Assembly: GCA_035263865.1 (NCBI GenBank)
Contig: DATFQX010000094.1
Location: 1 to 64,000, forward strand
Source of the DNA: VAZQ01 sp035263865
Lineage (GTDB): Bacteria; Pseudomonadota; Alphaproteobacteria; Rhizobiales; Xanthobacteraceae
Length of the DNA: 64,000 nt
Reading direction: 5' to 3'
Shown: positions 41,807 through 51,177 of the stretch, piece after piece
How the letters are laid out: the number at the start of each line of letters is the position of its first letter
How positions within the stretch are numbered: position 1 is the stretch's first letter
Made by a program: the position numbers and the translations under genes
The notes under the pieces: model-generated
Told to the model about the DNA's origin: nothing
The model's input: the letters and a program-made list of their open reading frames with translations, nothing else
Database searches by the model: none

Positions 41807-42945
41807 GTGGGGACGCCGAGACGTTCTATAGGAAGCGTTCCTTGCACTCTCGCCTGCAGGCCATTTATCTAGTCCGCTGCGATGCGCGCTCGATCGAGGA
41901 GCGCGCGCGCGCGATTGCGGTCGAGCAAAGCGTCGAGATGCCGGTCGCGGCGATTGCGGACGACCGGGTGCGCTCGCACATCGTCGGCCGAGTCGAGGGG
42001 ATCAGCGAGAGGAAAGCTGGCCTGTTCGAGATCCGCATCTCGCTCGCGGCCGAGACTGTCGGTCGCGACCCTGGACAGCTCATCAATATGCTGTTCGGGA
42101 ACACGTCGCTCCACGAGGACGTGGAGCTTGCGGACGTCGCGCTGCCGAATGATTTGATCGAATACTTCGGCGGCCCCCGGCAGGGCGTGCACGAGTTGCG
42201 GCGGCGGGTCGGCGCGCGGGCGCGAGCTCTGACGTCTTCGCCGCTCAAGCCGCAAGGCTTGGCTCCGGCCGACCTCGCGCGGCTTGCCGAGGATTTTGCG
42301 CAGGCAGGCATCGACTACATCAAGGACGACCACGGGCTTGCCGAGCAGGCCTATTCGCCTTTGGCGGCGCGGCTCGAAGCGGTGGCGGCCGCTTTGCGAA
42401 AGCTCGAGCAGAAAAACGGCCAGGCAGCGCGCTACGTGCCGAGCCTGTCCGGCGATCTCGACACCATGCGGTCGCAGATCGCGGCCGCGAAGGAAGCCGG
42501 CCTCGATACGGTCATGATCGCCCCGATGATCGCAGGCCTTTCCAATTTTCATCGGCTCGTGCGCGAGAATCCGACCGTCGCTTTCATTGCCCATCCCACC
42601 ATGGCCGGGGCGGCGCGGATCTCTCCCCCGCTGTTGCTAGGCAAGCTGTTCCGCATGCTGGGGGCCGACGCGGTCATCTTCCCGAACTATGGCGGACGCT
42701 TCGGCTACTCCCCAGATATTTGCCGGGCCCTGGCGCGTGCGGCCCTGGACGAGCGCGATCGCTTGCGGCCCGCCATGCCGGTGCCGGCCGGCGGCATGCA
42801 CATCGATCGCGTGGCGGAGATGCTTGATTTCTATGGGGCCGACGTGATGCTGCTGATCGGCGGAGCGCTGCTGGAGGCACGCGAGCATTTGCGCGAAGCG
42901 ACCACGGCCTTCGTCGCCGCGGTCCACCGACATTCCTACGGATGA
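41800..42945 (+). CDS. RuBisCO-like protein (form IV type)
   Basis: A 381-residue homologue of the RuBisCO large subunit that is not expected to fix CO2. It has the large-subunit pattern: NMLFGNTSLHEDVELAD, K150-PQG (the KPxxG loop), and IDYIKDDHG, where K175 and D177 keep the metal-site positions but the usual Glu is His178. The loop-6 region reads FPNYGGRFGYS with no obvious catalytic Lys. Form IV proteins include enolases and isomerases of methionine salvage and decarboxylases of sugar acids such as oxo-isoapionate. The gene overlaps the Nudix gene and is followed 4 bases later by a cupin gene. Substrate unknown. Confidence 0.9.
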   Translation: MVSGDAETFYRKRSLHSRLQAIYLVRCDARSIEERARAIAVEQSVEMPVAAIADDRVRSHIVGRVEGISERKAGLFEIRISLAAETVGRDPGQLINMLFGNTSLHEDVELADVALPNDLIEYFGGPRQGVHELRRRVGARARALTSSPLKPQGLAPADLARLAEDFAQAGIDYIKDDHGLAEQAYSPLAARLEAVAAALRKLEQKNGQAARYVPSLSGDLDTMRSQIAAAKEAGLDTVMIAPMIAGLSNFHRLVRENPTVAFIAHPTMAGAARISPPLLLGKLFRMLGADAVIFPNYGGRFGYSPDICRALARAALDERDRLRPAMPVPAGGMHIDRVAEMLDFYGADVMLLIGGALLEAREHLREATTAFVAAVHRHSYG

Positions 42946-42949
42946 TGTC

Positions 42950-43414
42950 ATGGCCAGCCGCGAAACGACCATTCACCGTCAGGCCAAAGGTTATCGCTGG
43001 GAAGGCGTGGAAGAGCTTCCGTACAAGGAAGACGATCGCGCGCTGTTCAAGTCCGTCACTCGGCAAGTGCTATTCGCCGATCCGAAGCTCTATGGGGAGC
43101 TACGCTATTTCGAGGTGGCGCCGGGCGGCTACTCCACGCTTGAGCGGCACCAGCATATGCATGCCGTCATGATCCTGCGCGGTCGCGGTCATTGCCTTGT
43201 CGGCGAGGAGGTCAGACCGGTCGAGACGCGCGATCTCGTCACCGTTCCGGCAATGACCTGGCACCAGTTCCGCGCCAGCAAGGGCGAGCCGCTCGGATTT
43301 CTCTGCATGGTGAACGCCACGCGCGACAAGCCGCAGTTGCCTTCGGCGGAGGATCTCGCGAACCTCGAGCGCGATGCGAGGATCGCCGCCTTCCTGCGCA
43401 ACGAGCCGATTTAG
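42950..43414 (+). CDS. small single-domain cupin protein
   Basis: A 154-residue cupin with a typical metal site (GGYSTLERHQHMHAVMILRGRG with His pair, then VPAMTWHQF for the third His). Cupins of this size act as isomerases, dioxygenases, decarboxylases or sugar-acid enzymes. It lies 4 bases after the RuBisCO-like gene and 31 before the hydantoinase A gene, so it belongs to the five-gene operon. The close pairing suggests successive steps in one pathway. No specific reaction can be claimed. Confidence 0.85.
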   Translation: MASRETTIHRQAKGYRWEGVEELPYKEDDRALFKSVTRQVLFADPKLYGELRYFEVAPGGYSTLERHQHMHAVMILRGRGHCLVGEEVRPVETRDLVTVPAMTWHQFRASKGEPLGFLCMVNATRDKPQLPSAEDLANLERDARIAAFLRNEPI

Positions 43415-43445
43415 TTGACGTAAACACTGGCTTGAGCGCTCACGC

Positions 43446-45530
43446 GTGACACCTTCTCCTACAGTCAGGGTCGGCGTCGACATTGGCGGCACGTTCACCG
43501 ATGTCGCTCTGGAAGTGGGGGAGCGGCGCTTCACGGCGAAGATCCTTACCACGCCCCAGGCGCCGCAAGATGGCGTGCTCGCCGCTTTACGCTCGGTCAC
43601 TGCGACGGCCGGCGTCGAACCGGGCCAGCTCGCCCTGATCATTCATGGGACCACGCTTGCCACCAACGCGCTGATCGAGCGCAAGGGCGCCAGAACGGCC
43701 CTTCTCACCACCGAGGGCTTCCGCGACGTGCTCGAGATCCGTCACGAAAATCGCTTCGAACAGTACGATATCAACATGGATCTGCCGCCGCCGCTCGTTC
43801 CCCGGCGGTTACGCCTGCCGATCCGCGAGCGGATTGATGCACACGGCGGGGTGCTTCTCCCACTCGAGGACGCAAGCGTCGACCGCGCGATCGAGTCGCT
43901 CGCTGCGAACGAGGTCGAGGCCGTGGCGGTCGGCTTCCTGCACAGCTTCACCAATCCGGATCACGAGCGGCGGGTTGGGGATGCAATTGCCCGTCGCTTG
44001 CCTAAGGTCGCAGTGACGCTGTCCTGCGAGGTATCGCCGGAGATGCGCGAATACGAGCGCTTCTCCACCGCCTGTACAAACGCGTATCTCCAGCCTTTGA
44101 TTGGCCGGTATATTGCGAAGCTCGAGTACGAGTTGGTGCGTGCCGGCTTTCGCTGTCCCTTGCTACTGATGACCTCGGGCGGAGGAATCACGACCACCGA
44201 GACCGCGATCCGCCTTCCCGTGCGGCTGGTCGAATCCGGCCCGGCGGGCGGCGCGATCTTCGCCGCTTGCATCGCGCGTCAACATGGGCGCGATCAGGTT
44301 GTGTCTTTCGACATGGGCGGGACGACCGCCAAGATCTGCCTCATCAACAACGCGCAGCCGCAGACCGCGCGTGCGTTCGAAGTCGCCCGGATTTACCGCT
44401 TTCTTAAGGGGAGCGGGCTGCCGCTGCGCATTCCAGTGATCGAAATGGTCGAGATCGGCGCTGGCGGCGGCTCGATTGCGCGCGTTGATACGCTCGGCCG
44501 CATCGTCGTCGGTCCCGACAGCGCCGGCTCGGAGCCGGGTCCGGTGTGCTACGCCCGCGGTGGGAAAGAACCGACCGTGACAGATGCGGATGTGGTTCTC
44601 GGGCGCATCGATCCGATGACGTTCTCGGGCGGCAAAATGCCTCTCGACGTTGCTGCGGCCCAGCGCATTCTCGCTGAGCGCCTAGGTGATCCCCTAAAAC
44701 TCACAACCGAACATGCAGCCCTCGGCATCAGCGAGATCGTGGACGAGAACATGGCGAATGCGGCGCGCGTGCATGCGATCGAGAGCGGGAAAGACCTTGC
44801 GCCGCGCACGCTCATCGCCTTTGGCGGTGCGGCTCCGCTGCACGCCGCGCGCGTGGCGGAAAAGCTCGGCATCAGCCGCGTGCTCGTCCCGGTCAACGCA
44901 GGCGTGGGTTCGGCGATCGGGCTGCTGCGCGCGCCCATCGCCTACGAAGTGGTTCGTAGCCGGCTCATGCGTCTTGGCAGATTCGAGCCTGCGTCAGCCA
45001 ATCGGCTGGTCGGTGAGATGCGCGCCGAAGCCGAGGCAATCGTGCGGCGTGCGGCGCCCGCCGCTAACCTTGCAGAGCATCGCTCGGCTTTCATGCGCTA
45101 CCGCGGTCAGGGCCACGAGATCGCGCTTGAGCTTCCAGTGCGGGAATTTACCTCTGCCGACCAATCTACCATCAGGGAGCTGTTCGAGGCGGCCTATTGC
45201 CGGCTTTACAGCCGAGCAATCCCCGGCGTGGAGATCGAGATATTGAGCTGGGTCGTCTCCGTGAGCGCGCCATCGGAAGGGCACCTCGGCGCGCCGGCCC
45301 TCGAGCGGCCGAGCGAGCCAGAACCGCGCTCGCGGCGGCCCATCTTTGACTCGGAGACCGGCGACTTCCGCGAGGTGGACATTTATTGGCGGAACGAGCT
45401 TGCGCCTGGAGCGCGTATCAGCGGCCCGGCCGTGATCGCGGAAGACGAGACCTCGACCGTCGTCAATCCAGGCTTCGACGCCCGCATCGACGCCTTCGGC
45501 TATATTGAACTCATCCGCAACGAGGCTTGA
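43446..45530 (+). CDS. hydantoinase/oxoprolinase family A subunit (HyuA)
   Basis: ATP-dependent subunit of the N-methylhydantoinase, 5-oxoprolinase, acetone/acetophenone carboxylase group. The 694-residue product starts at GTG and carries VGVDIGGTFTDVALE (ASKHA phosphate loop), HGTTLATNALIERKGARTAL, GFRDVLEIRHENRFEQYDIN, VVSFDMGGTTAKICLI, EMVEIGAGGGSIARVD, PGPVCYARGG and TDADVVLGR. It pairs with the B subunit 3 bases downstream. Whether it cleaves a lactam or carboxylates a carbonyl is not decided by sequence. Confidence 0.94.
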   Translation: MTPSPTVRVGVDIGGTFTDVALEVGERRFTAKILTTPQAPQDGVLAALRSVTATAGVEPGQLALIIHGTTLATNALIERKGARTALLTTEGFRDVLEIRHENRFEQYDINMDLPPPLVPRRLRLPIRERIDAHGGVLLPLEDASVDRAIESLAANEVEAVAVGFLHSFTNPDHERRVGDAIARRLPKVAVTLSCEVSPEMREYERFSTACTNAYLQPLIGRYIAKLEYELVRAGFRCPLLLMTSGGGITTTETAIRLPVRLVESGPAGGAIFAACIARQHGRDQVVSFDMGGTTAKICLINNAQPQTARAFEVARIYRFLKGSGLPLRIPVIEMVEIGAGGGSIARVDTLGRIVVGPDSAGSEPGPVCYARGGKEPTVTDADVVLGRIDPMTFSGGKMPLDVAAAQRILAERLGDPLKLTTEHAALGISEIVDENMANAARVHAIESGKDLAPRTLIAFGGAAPLHAARVAEKLGISRVLVPVNAGVGSAIGLLRAPIAYEVVRSRLMRLGRFEPASANRLVGEMRAEAEAIVRRAAPAANLAEHRSAFMRYRGQGHEIALELPVREFTSADQSTIRELFEAAYCRLYSRAIPGVEIEILSWVVSVSAPSEGHLGAPALERPSEPEPRSRRPIFDSETGDFREVDIYWRNELAPGARISGPAVIAEDETSTVVNPGFDARIDAFGYIELIRNEA

Positions 45531-45533
45531 GCT

Positions 45534-47288
45534 ATGGTCGACCGCCCCAACGTCGCGCTCGCGCAGATCCACAGCCAAATCATGTGGAGCCGGCTTATTG
45601 CCGTGGTGGAAGAGCAGGCGCAGACCATGCTGCGCACGGCGTTTAGTACCTCGGTGCGCGAGGCCGGCGATCTTTCAGCCGGCGTCTTCGACCGCCAAGG
45701 CCGCATGCTGGCGCAAGCAGTCACCGGTACCCCAGGACATGTGAATTCGATGGCGAACGCGGTACGGCATTTTCTCGACGTGTATCCGCTCCCGACCATG
45801 AAGCCCGGCGACCACTACATCACCAACGACCCCTGGCTGACATCGGGCCATCTCCACGACATCACGGTGGTGACGCCGAGCTTCTATCGCGGCGAAGCCG
45901 TCGCTCTGTTCGCCAACACGATCCATGTGGTCGATATCGGGGGGCTAGGGATGGGGCCGGACGGTCGGCAGGTCTTTGAGGAGGGCCTATCCATTCCGAT
46001 CATGCCGCTCGCCCGCGAGGGGCGCATGAATGATGACCTGTTGCGCCTGGTACGCGCCAATGTACGCGAGCCGCTGCAGGTCGAAGGCGACATCTACGCG
46101 ACCGCGGCGTGCAACGATGAAGGCAGTCGTCGCTTGCTCGAGATGATGGACGAGTTCGAAATCGCCAATCTGGACCGGCTCGGCGAGACCATCATCGAAG
46201 CCTCGCGCGAGGCGACGCTCGGCTGCATCCGCGCCTTGCCGAAGGGCACCTATCGCAACAGCATGACCATGGACGGCTATGACAAGCCGCTCGTGCTCAA
46301 TGCCGCCTTGACCATTTCCAATGACGGCATCCACGTCGATTTTGACGGCACGTCGCCGGCGTCATCTCACGGCATCAACGTCGTGTACAATTATTGCCTC
46401 GCCTACACCGCGTTCGGGGTCAAATGCCTGGTGGCGCCCGAGGTGCCGAACAATGCGGGCTCGCTTGCCCCGATCAGCGTCAGCGCGCCCGAAGGGTGTG
46501 TGCTCAACGTGAAGCGGCCGTGGCCGGTCGCGGCACGCCACACGGTCGGTCAGATGCTCCCCGACGTCGTGTTCGGCTGCCTCCACCAGGTGATGCCGGT
46601 GCCGGCCGAAGGGGCCTCTTCGCTGTGGAACCCACAGATCTTCGGCGGCGGCTCGCTCGTCGATGAAGTCGAAGAGGGAACCGACGCCAACGCGCTGCCG
46701 GAATTCAGTACCGTGATCTTCCACTGCGGCGGAGCCGGGGCACGGCCGACCAAGGATGGGCTCAGCGCGACCGCGTTCCCATCGGGCGTGCGCACCATTC
46801 CCGTGGAAGCAACCGAGAGCGTGGCTCCCGTGGTATTCTATCGCCGTGAATTCCGGGAGCGCTCCGGCGGTGCTGGCAAATCGCGCGGCGGGCTCGGCCA
46901 AGTGATCGAGCTCGGCGGGGCCGGTGCCGCATCGGTCGCGCTGTTGTGCAACTTCGAGCGCGTGCACAACCCTGCGCGCGGGCGTGACGGCGGCCATCCC
47001 GGTGCGGCGGGCGCGGTGGCGCTGCGCTCGGGCCGCCCCATCCGGCCCAAAGGACGGCAGACGGTGCCGCCGCGCGATGCGATCCGTCTCGAGTTGCCGG
47101 GCGGCGGCGGCGTCGGCGACCCACGCGCGCGCGACCCGCAGCGCGTGCTTGACGACGTCCTCGACGGCTTCATCACCGCGCAGGACGCGGAACGCGACTA
47201 TGGCGTGGTCATCGATGCGAATGGACGGCTCGATCTCGTCGCCACCGCGCGCCTGAGAAAGAGGGGTGCTTCGGCAGGCACGGTCTAG
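45534..47288 (+). CDS. hydantoinase/oxoprolinase family B subunit (HyuB)
   Basis: The 584-residue partner of HyuA. Visible signature: MWSRLIAVVEEQAQTMLRTA, AGDLSAGVFDRQGRMLAQA, MANAVRHFLD, GDHYITNDPWLTSGHLHDIT, HVVDIGGLGMGPDGRQVFEE and, near the end, SRGGLGQVIELGGAG, then PGGGGVGDPRARDPQRVLDD. It ends the operon begun by the Nudix gene at 41315. The next gene, a binding protein, converges on it after a 66-base gap. A and B together form a large cytoplasmic complex that uses ATP. Confidence 0.94.
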   Translation: MVDRPNVALAQIHSQIMWSRLIAVVEEQAQTMLRTAFSTSVREAGDLSAGVFDRQGRMLAQAVTGTPGHVNSMANAVRHFLDVYPLPTMKPGDHYITNDPWLTSGHLHDITVVTPSFYRGEAVALFANTIHVVDIGGLGMGPDGRQVFEEGLSIPIMPLAREGRMNDDLLRLVRANVREPLQVEGDIYATAACNDEGSRRLLEMMDEFEIANLDRLGETIIEASREATLGCIRALPKGTYRNSMTMDGYDKPLVLNAALTISNDGIHVDFDGTSPASSHGINVVYNYCLAYTAFGVKCLVAPEVPNNAGSLAPISVSAPEGCVLNVKRPWPVAARHTVGQMLPDVVFGCLHQVMPVPAEGASSLWNPQIFGGGSLVDEVEEGTDANALPEFSTVIFHCGGAGARPTKDGLSATAFPSGVRTIPVEATESVAPVVFYRREFRERSGGAGKSRGGLGQVIELGGAGAASVALLCNFERVHNPARGRDGGHPGAAGAVALRSGRPIRPKGRQTVPPRDAIRLELPGGGGVGDPRARDPQRVLDDVLDGFITAQDAERDYGVVIDANGRLDLVATARLRKRGASAGTV

Positions 47289-47354
47289 GACGTGTACTCA
47301 TTCGCCATGGCCCCTCCCCCCCCCGCGAGCGGCGTGGAGGCGGACGTCCGTCAT

Positions 47355-48329
47355 TCATTCGATGACCTCATCGGCGCGTTGCTGAAAAAACCAAGGCACG
47401 TCGATCCCCAGTGCCTTCGCGGTTTTCATATTCAAAACAAGTTCGAACCTCGTCGGTAGCTCAACGGGCAAGTCAGATGGCTTCGTACCCTGCAGGATCC
47501 TGTGTACGAGCGTGGCGCTGCGCCGGTATATGTCGCGTATATCGGCGCCATACGAAATGAGACCTCCCACTTCCGCGAATTGACGGAGTACTGAGGCTGT
47601 GGGCAGGCGGTATTTTAAAGCCAGCTCAGCAATTGTTTTGGAAAAGAAAATTCCCTGAACAACGACGGCCTCGGCCCCCTCCTGGGATATTGTGGCCAAG
47701 GCGGCGTCTGCTTCTTCAGGTCCTCGGGCCATCGCGACAGGTTCGATGCGAATCCCGGCAGTCCGACCCGCGAGCTGGACCTGCTCCAGAAAAGGAGCCG
47801 TGAAGGGGTCGGCTGGGTTGGCCAGAGCCGCAACGCGACCTATCGAGGGCAGCATATCCCGGAACAATTCCACGCTTTTTCCGGCCGTTTCGGCGGCCAT
47901 GTTGGAAAACCCTGTGATATTGCCGCCGGGGCGCGCCAAGCTGGTCACTAGTCCCACAGCGATAGGGTCCGCAACAGCGGCCATCACGATTGGAATGGTT
48001 GTTGTTGCTTGCTTTGCAGCCAGAGCGCATGGGGTGAAGGTTGCCACAAGCACATCTACTTGCGAGCTCACGAGCTCAGTAGCCAGTTGCGGCAGCCGAG
48101 CCGCATCCCCATCCGCGGAACGCAGTTGGAAGGCAAAGCTTTGACCCTCAGAATAGCCGAGATCTCGGAGTCCGAGCCGCAATTCCCGAGTCAATGACTG
48201 CCCATCAGCGTTCGTCAGCACGAGGACACCGATCTGTGGCACCTTGAGCCGCTGGGCAACTGCCGCGAGCGGCCATGCTGCGGCGCCGCCGAGAAACGTG
48301 ATGAGCTCACGCCGTCTTGTATTGAACAC
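47355..48329 (-). CDS. ABC transporter substrate-binding protein (ABC_sub_bind family)
   Basis: A periplasmic binding protein of about 324 residues. It starts at a GTG (48329) behind AGAGGAAGAAG and opens FNTRRRELITFLGGAAAWPLAAVAQ, the twin-arginine-like signal typical of this family in Bradyrhizobium relatives. The body has GYSEGQSFAFQLRSADGD, TELVSSQVDVLVATFT, AVADPIAVGLVTSLARPGGN and ends LGIDVPWFFQQRADEVIE. The frame stays open to 49076, but the extra 249 codons are antisense to the glutathione-transferase gene and are rejected. No transport partner genes are adjacent. Ligand unknown. Confidence 0.88.
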   Translation of the reverse strand: MFNTRRRELITFLGGAAAWPLAAVAQRLKVPQIGVLVLTNADGQSLTRELRLGLRDLGYSEGQSFAFQLRSADGDAARLPQLATELVSSQVDVLVATFTPCALAAKQATTTIPIVMAAVADPIAVGLVTSLARPGGNITGFSNMAAETAGKSVELFRDMLPSIGRVAALANPADPFTAPFLEQVQLAGRTAGIRIEPVAMARGPEEADAALATISQEGAEAVVVQGIFFSKTIAELALKYRLPTASVLRQFAEVGGLISYGADIRDIYRRSATLVHRILQGTKPSDLPVELPTRFELVLNMKTAKALGIDVPWFFQQRADEVIE

Positions 48330-48444
48330 CGCGACTTCTTCCTCTGCACTTGGTCTGCTGTCGGTGCAGCCTGCCACAGTGGAGCGGACAAGTCTCGGAG
48401 ACGGATCTGAATTGTTCTGAATTCGGGGCTGAAGTCCGCGTGGT

Positions 48445-48471
48445 ATGTCCGGTTTGCCCGAAAGCGGACAT
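48445..48471. repeat. 7-bp inverted repeat upstream of the binding protein
   Basis: ATGTCCG and CGGACAT flank a 13-base loop (gtttgcccgaaag). It lies between the glutathione-transferase stop and the binding-protein GTG. It may serve as an operator or a weak terminator; nothing else is seen in this 167-base gap. Confidence 0.4.
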
Positions 48472-48496
48472 GGCCGGCGATTCATGAGAGCACGAT

Positions 48497-49480
48497 CTAA
48501 TTGTCGAATCTGCCGCGATCGTGCGGCGCCGAAAAGTCGAGTTGCGGCCCAAGCGGCACGATGCCGGTCGGGTTCACGTGGCGCTGGCTGGCGTAATAGT
48601 GCCGCTTGATGTGATCCATGTTCACGGTCGCGGCGATGCCGTCCTGTTGGTAGAGGTCGCGCAGATAATTTGACAGATTGGGATAGTCGATGATCCGCCG
48701 CAGGTTGCACTTGAAGTGGCTGTAATAGACCGCGTCGAAACGAACGAGCGTGGTGAACAGCCGCCAATCCGCCTCCGTGATGTCCTTGCCGACGAGGTAG
48801 CGTTGGCGCGAGAGCCGCCGCTCGACGTCGTCGAGCGCGCCGAACACTGCGCGGAACGCCTCTTCGTAGGCTTCCTGCGAGGTGGCGAAACCGGCGCGAT
48901 AGACGCCGTTGTTGACGTTCTCGTAAACGAGCGCATTGACGCGGTCGATCTCTTCGCGCAGCGCGGGCGGGTAATAGTTGGTATGCACGTTGGTGAAGCG
49001 ACCGAAAGCGCCGTTGAGCATCCGGATGATCTCGGACGATTCGTTGTTGACGATGGCCCGCCGCTCTTTGTCCCACAGCACCGGCACGCTCACGCGCCCG
49101 GTGTAGCGTGGATCGGCGCGCAGATAGATTTCATAAAGCTCGCTTGCGCCGTTGACGGTGTCGGGCGTGGTGCCCGGGCTCGTGCCAAAGCGCCAGCCGC
49201 GCGGTCCATAGAGCGGCTCGAGCACCGACATCGACACCGTATCATCGAGCCGCTTGAGCAAGCGCATGATCACCGTTCGATGCGCCCAAGGGCAGGGAAG
49301 CGCCACGTAGAGGTGATAGCGGGCGCGTGCGGCGGCAAAGCCGTCTTCGCCGGTCGGGCCCGCGCTGCCGTCCTGCGTCACCCAATTGCGAAAGCGCGTG
49401 GTCGGGCGCATGAAGCGTCCATCGGGCGTGCGCTCGCTGTGTTGCTCTTCCCGCCAAACTCCGTCGACTAAAAGGCCCAT
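48497..49480 (-). CDS. glutathionyl-hydroquinone reductase (glutathione transferase, YqjG/ECM4 type)
   Basis: A cytoplasmic enzyme that removes glutathione from glutathionyl-hydroquinones, completing quinone detoxification. About 327 residues from the ATG at 49480. The thioredoxin-like N-terminal domain has the catalytic Cys in ALPCPWAHR. The C-terminal all-alpha domain includes NNESSEIIRML, YENVNNGVYRAGFATSQEAY, DITEADWRLFTTLVRFDAVY and HFKCNLRRI, which mark the ECM4/YqjG group. The longer start at 49495 adds five residues. Fits the aromatic catabolism in this genome. Confidence 0.93.
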   Translation of the reverse strand: MGLLVDGVWREEQHSERTPDGRFMRPTTRFRNWVTQDGSAGPTGEDGFAAARARYHLYVALPCPWAHRTVIMRLLKRLDDTVSMSVLEPLYGPRGWRFGTSPGTTPDTVNGASELYEIYLRADPRYTGRVSVPVLWDKERRAIVNNESSEIIRMLNGAFGRFTNVHTNYYPPALREEIDRVNALVYENVNNGVYRAGFATSQEAYEEAFRAVFGALDDVERRLSRQRYLVGKDITEADWRLFTTLVRFDAVYYSHFKCNLRRIIDYPNLSNYLRDLYQQDGIAATVNMDHIKRHYYASQRHVNPTGIVPLGPQLDFSAPHDRGRFDN

Positions 49481-49618
49481 GGCCAAGCTCTCCATTCCCG
49501 GGGTCGCAATTATCTAAGCACTCGCACGAGAGCTTGCAGCTCTTCCGCCCGTCGCGCAGGTTTCCTGCCGGACAATGGACCTCGCCGCCGGCAAATGCTA
49601 AGCGCGCAGCTTGAGCAG

Positions 49619-50128
49619 ATGACGGACCTGTCCCTTAGCATCCTGCCGGAAACGGCTGACGACGCGGTGCCGATCGAGCGCTTGCACGAGCGCACGTTCG
49701 GCCCTGGCCGCTATGCCAAGTCGGCGTACCGGCTGCGCGAGCGCATGGGCCATCGACTCAACCTGTCGTTCACCGCACGTATCGGCACGCTGCTGATCGG
49801 CTCGGTGCGTCTGTCGCCGATTGGCATCGGCAAAACCAAGGCACTGCTGCTCGGGCCGCTTGCCGTGGACCCTGCCTTTCGCGAACGGGGCGTCGGCTAT
49901 ACGCTGATCGAGCGGGCGCTCGCCGAAGCGAAGGCCGAGGGTCACCGGCTGGTCCTCTTGGTGGGCGACGAGCCCTACTACGGCAAGAGCGGGTTCAAAG
50001 TCATTCCCAAGGGTCGCGCGACCATGCCCGGCCCGGTCGATCCGGCGCGCCTCCTCGTCTGCGAGCTCGCGGACGGCGCGCTCGACGGGGTGTCCGGACC
50101 GATCCGGCCGGATTGGACGGCGGCGTAA
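49619..50128 (+). CDS. GNAT family N-acetyltransferase
   Basis: A 169-residue acetyl-CoA-dependent transferase. The core is seen as LLGPLAVDPAFRERGVGYTLI (acetyl-CoA loop, R-x-x-G-x-G/A type), with the opening fold DDAVPIERLHERTFGPGRY and a C-terminal VLLVGDEPYYGKSGFKVIP. The last part matches the YhbS-like subgroup. The start could also be 49595. Acceptor unknown. It is divergent from the glutathione transferase gene and converges with the nitronate monooxygenase gene. Confidence 0.9.
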   Translation: MTDLSLSILPETADDAVPIERLHERTFGPGRYAKSAYRLRERMGHRLNLSFTARIGTLLIGSVRLSPIGIGKTKALLLGPLAVDPAFRERGVGYTLIERALAEAKAEGHRLVLLVGDEPYYGKSGFKVIPKGRATMPGPVDPARLLVCELADGALDGVSGPIRPDWTAA

Positions 50129-50140
50129 CTGTGTGTGCGG

Positions 50141-51130
50141 TCACGCTGACAACTTTCCAAGAATCGCTCGCGCTTCTTTTGCAATCTCCTGCACAATTTC
50201 GCCGGCTGGCTGCACCTTCGATACTAGACCCACGCTTTGGCCGGCCCAGAGCGAAAGCGCTTCGATGTCGCCCTCCGCGTCGGCGCCGGGCGTGTAGGAC
50301 TGATAACGAACGATATGACCGCTGATCTTTGATGTCGCGATGACTTCGCCCTCGCCTGGTCTCTTGCCGGAAGGGGGACGCCCCGCCGCTTCCCAGGCGG
50401 CCACGGTCTTGTTGCGCAGCACCCGATGCGGCGCCTTCGGCCAGCCCACATCGAACAATTCCTCCAAGAACGCGGTGTCGTTCTCCGTCGCTTTCACCAA
50501 CCGCTCACGGTAGCGCGGGTGAATCGCCGCCTCGTTGCTGGCGAGAAACCGCGTGCCGATCCATGCGCCCGATGCTCCGAGCGCGAGGACCGCGGCAAGG
50601 CCGCGGCCGTCGGCGATCCCACCGGCGGCAACGACGGGTGTGGGTGAGACTGCGTCGACGACGGCGGGAACGAGCGGCAAGGTGGCAACCGTTCCGCGGA
50701 CGTGGCCACCCGCTTCCCACCCTTGCGCAACGACGACATCGACGCCGCAGTCCACGGCTCGGCGCGCCGCCTCGGCTGTCCCGACTGTGTGAAGAACGAT
50801 CGCATTTGCGGCCTTGGCGCGCGGCACGAGCGCCGCAGGATCACGCCAGAAGAATGAGATGATGGGGACGCCTTCGTCGAGACACACCGCAAGACGCTCT
50901 TCCTGCGGAAATTCCAAATTGAGATTCACGCCGAACGGTCGCCGCGTAAGCGAGCGGGTTTCCCGAATCTGCCGCCGCACCTCCTCAACGTCCGCTCGCC
51001 AAAGCACCAACATGCCAAGTGCGCCCGCATTGCTGACCGCCGCGGCAATGGCAGGACCCACGGCTCCGCCCATGGGCGCCTGAATGATGGGCACGTCGAT
51101 GCCCAAGAGCTTGCAAAGGGCTGTTTGCAT
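50141..51130 (-). CDS. nitronate monooxygenase (2-nitropropane dioxygenase family)
   Basis: FMN-dependent enzyme that oxidises alkyl nitronates such as propionate-3-nitronate. The product of about 329 residues has an enoyl-reductase-like TIM barrel: VPIIQAPMGGAVGPAIAAAVS at the start, GMLVLWRAD, VVVAQGWEAGGHVRG (catalytic region with His), TPVVAAGGIADGRGLAAVLALGASGAWIGTRFL. The ATG at 51130 follows GGGAGTGCCCCCG; the upstream ATG at 51157 is less likely. It lies 47 bases after the transketolase-like gene on the same strand. Confidence 0.9.
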   Translation of the reverse strand: MQTALCKLLGIDVPIIQAPMGGAVGPAIAAAVSNAGALGMLVLWRADVEEVRRQIRETRSLTRRPFGVNLNLEFPQEERLAVCLDEGVPIISFFWRDPAALVPRAKAANAIVLHTVGTAEAARRAVDCGVDVVVAQGWEAGGHVRGTVATLPLVPAVVDAVSPTPVVAAGGIADGRGLAAVLALGASGAWIGTRFLASNEAAIHPRYRERLVKATENDTAFLEELFDVGWPKAPHRVLRNKTVAAWEAAGRPPSGKRPGEGEVIATSKISGHIVRYQSYTPGADAEGDIEALSLWAGQSVGLVSKVQPAGEIVQEIAKEARAILGKLSA

Positions 51131-51177
51131 CGGGGGCACTCCCAATGACCTGACCAAGCGAGAAGAAGTTTGGCGTG

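Noticed and set aside
48330..49076. N-terminal extension of the binding-protein frame
   Set aside because: It is antisense to the glutathione transferase gene and carries no homology; the signal peptide at 48329 marks the real start.
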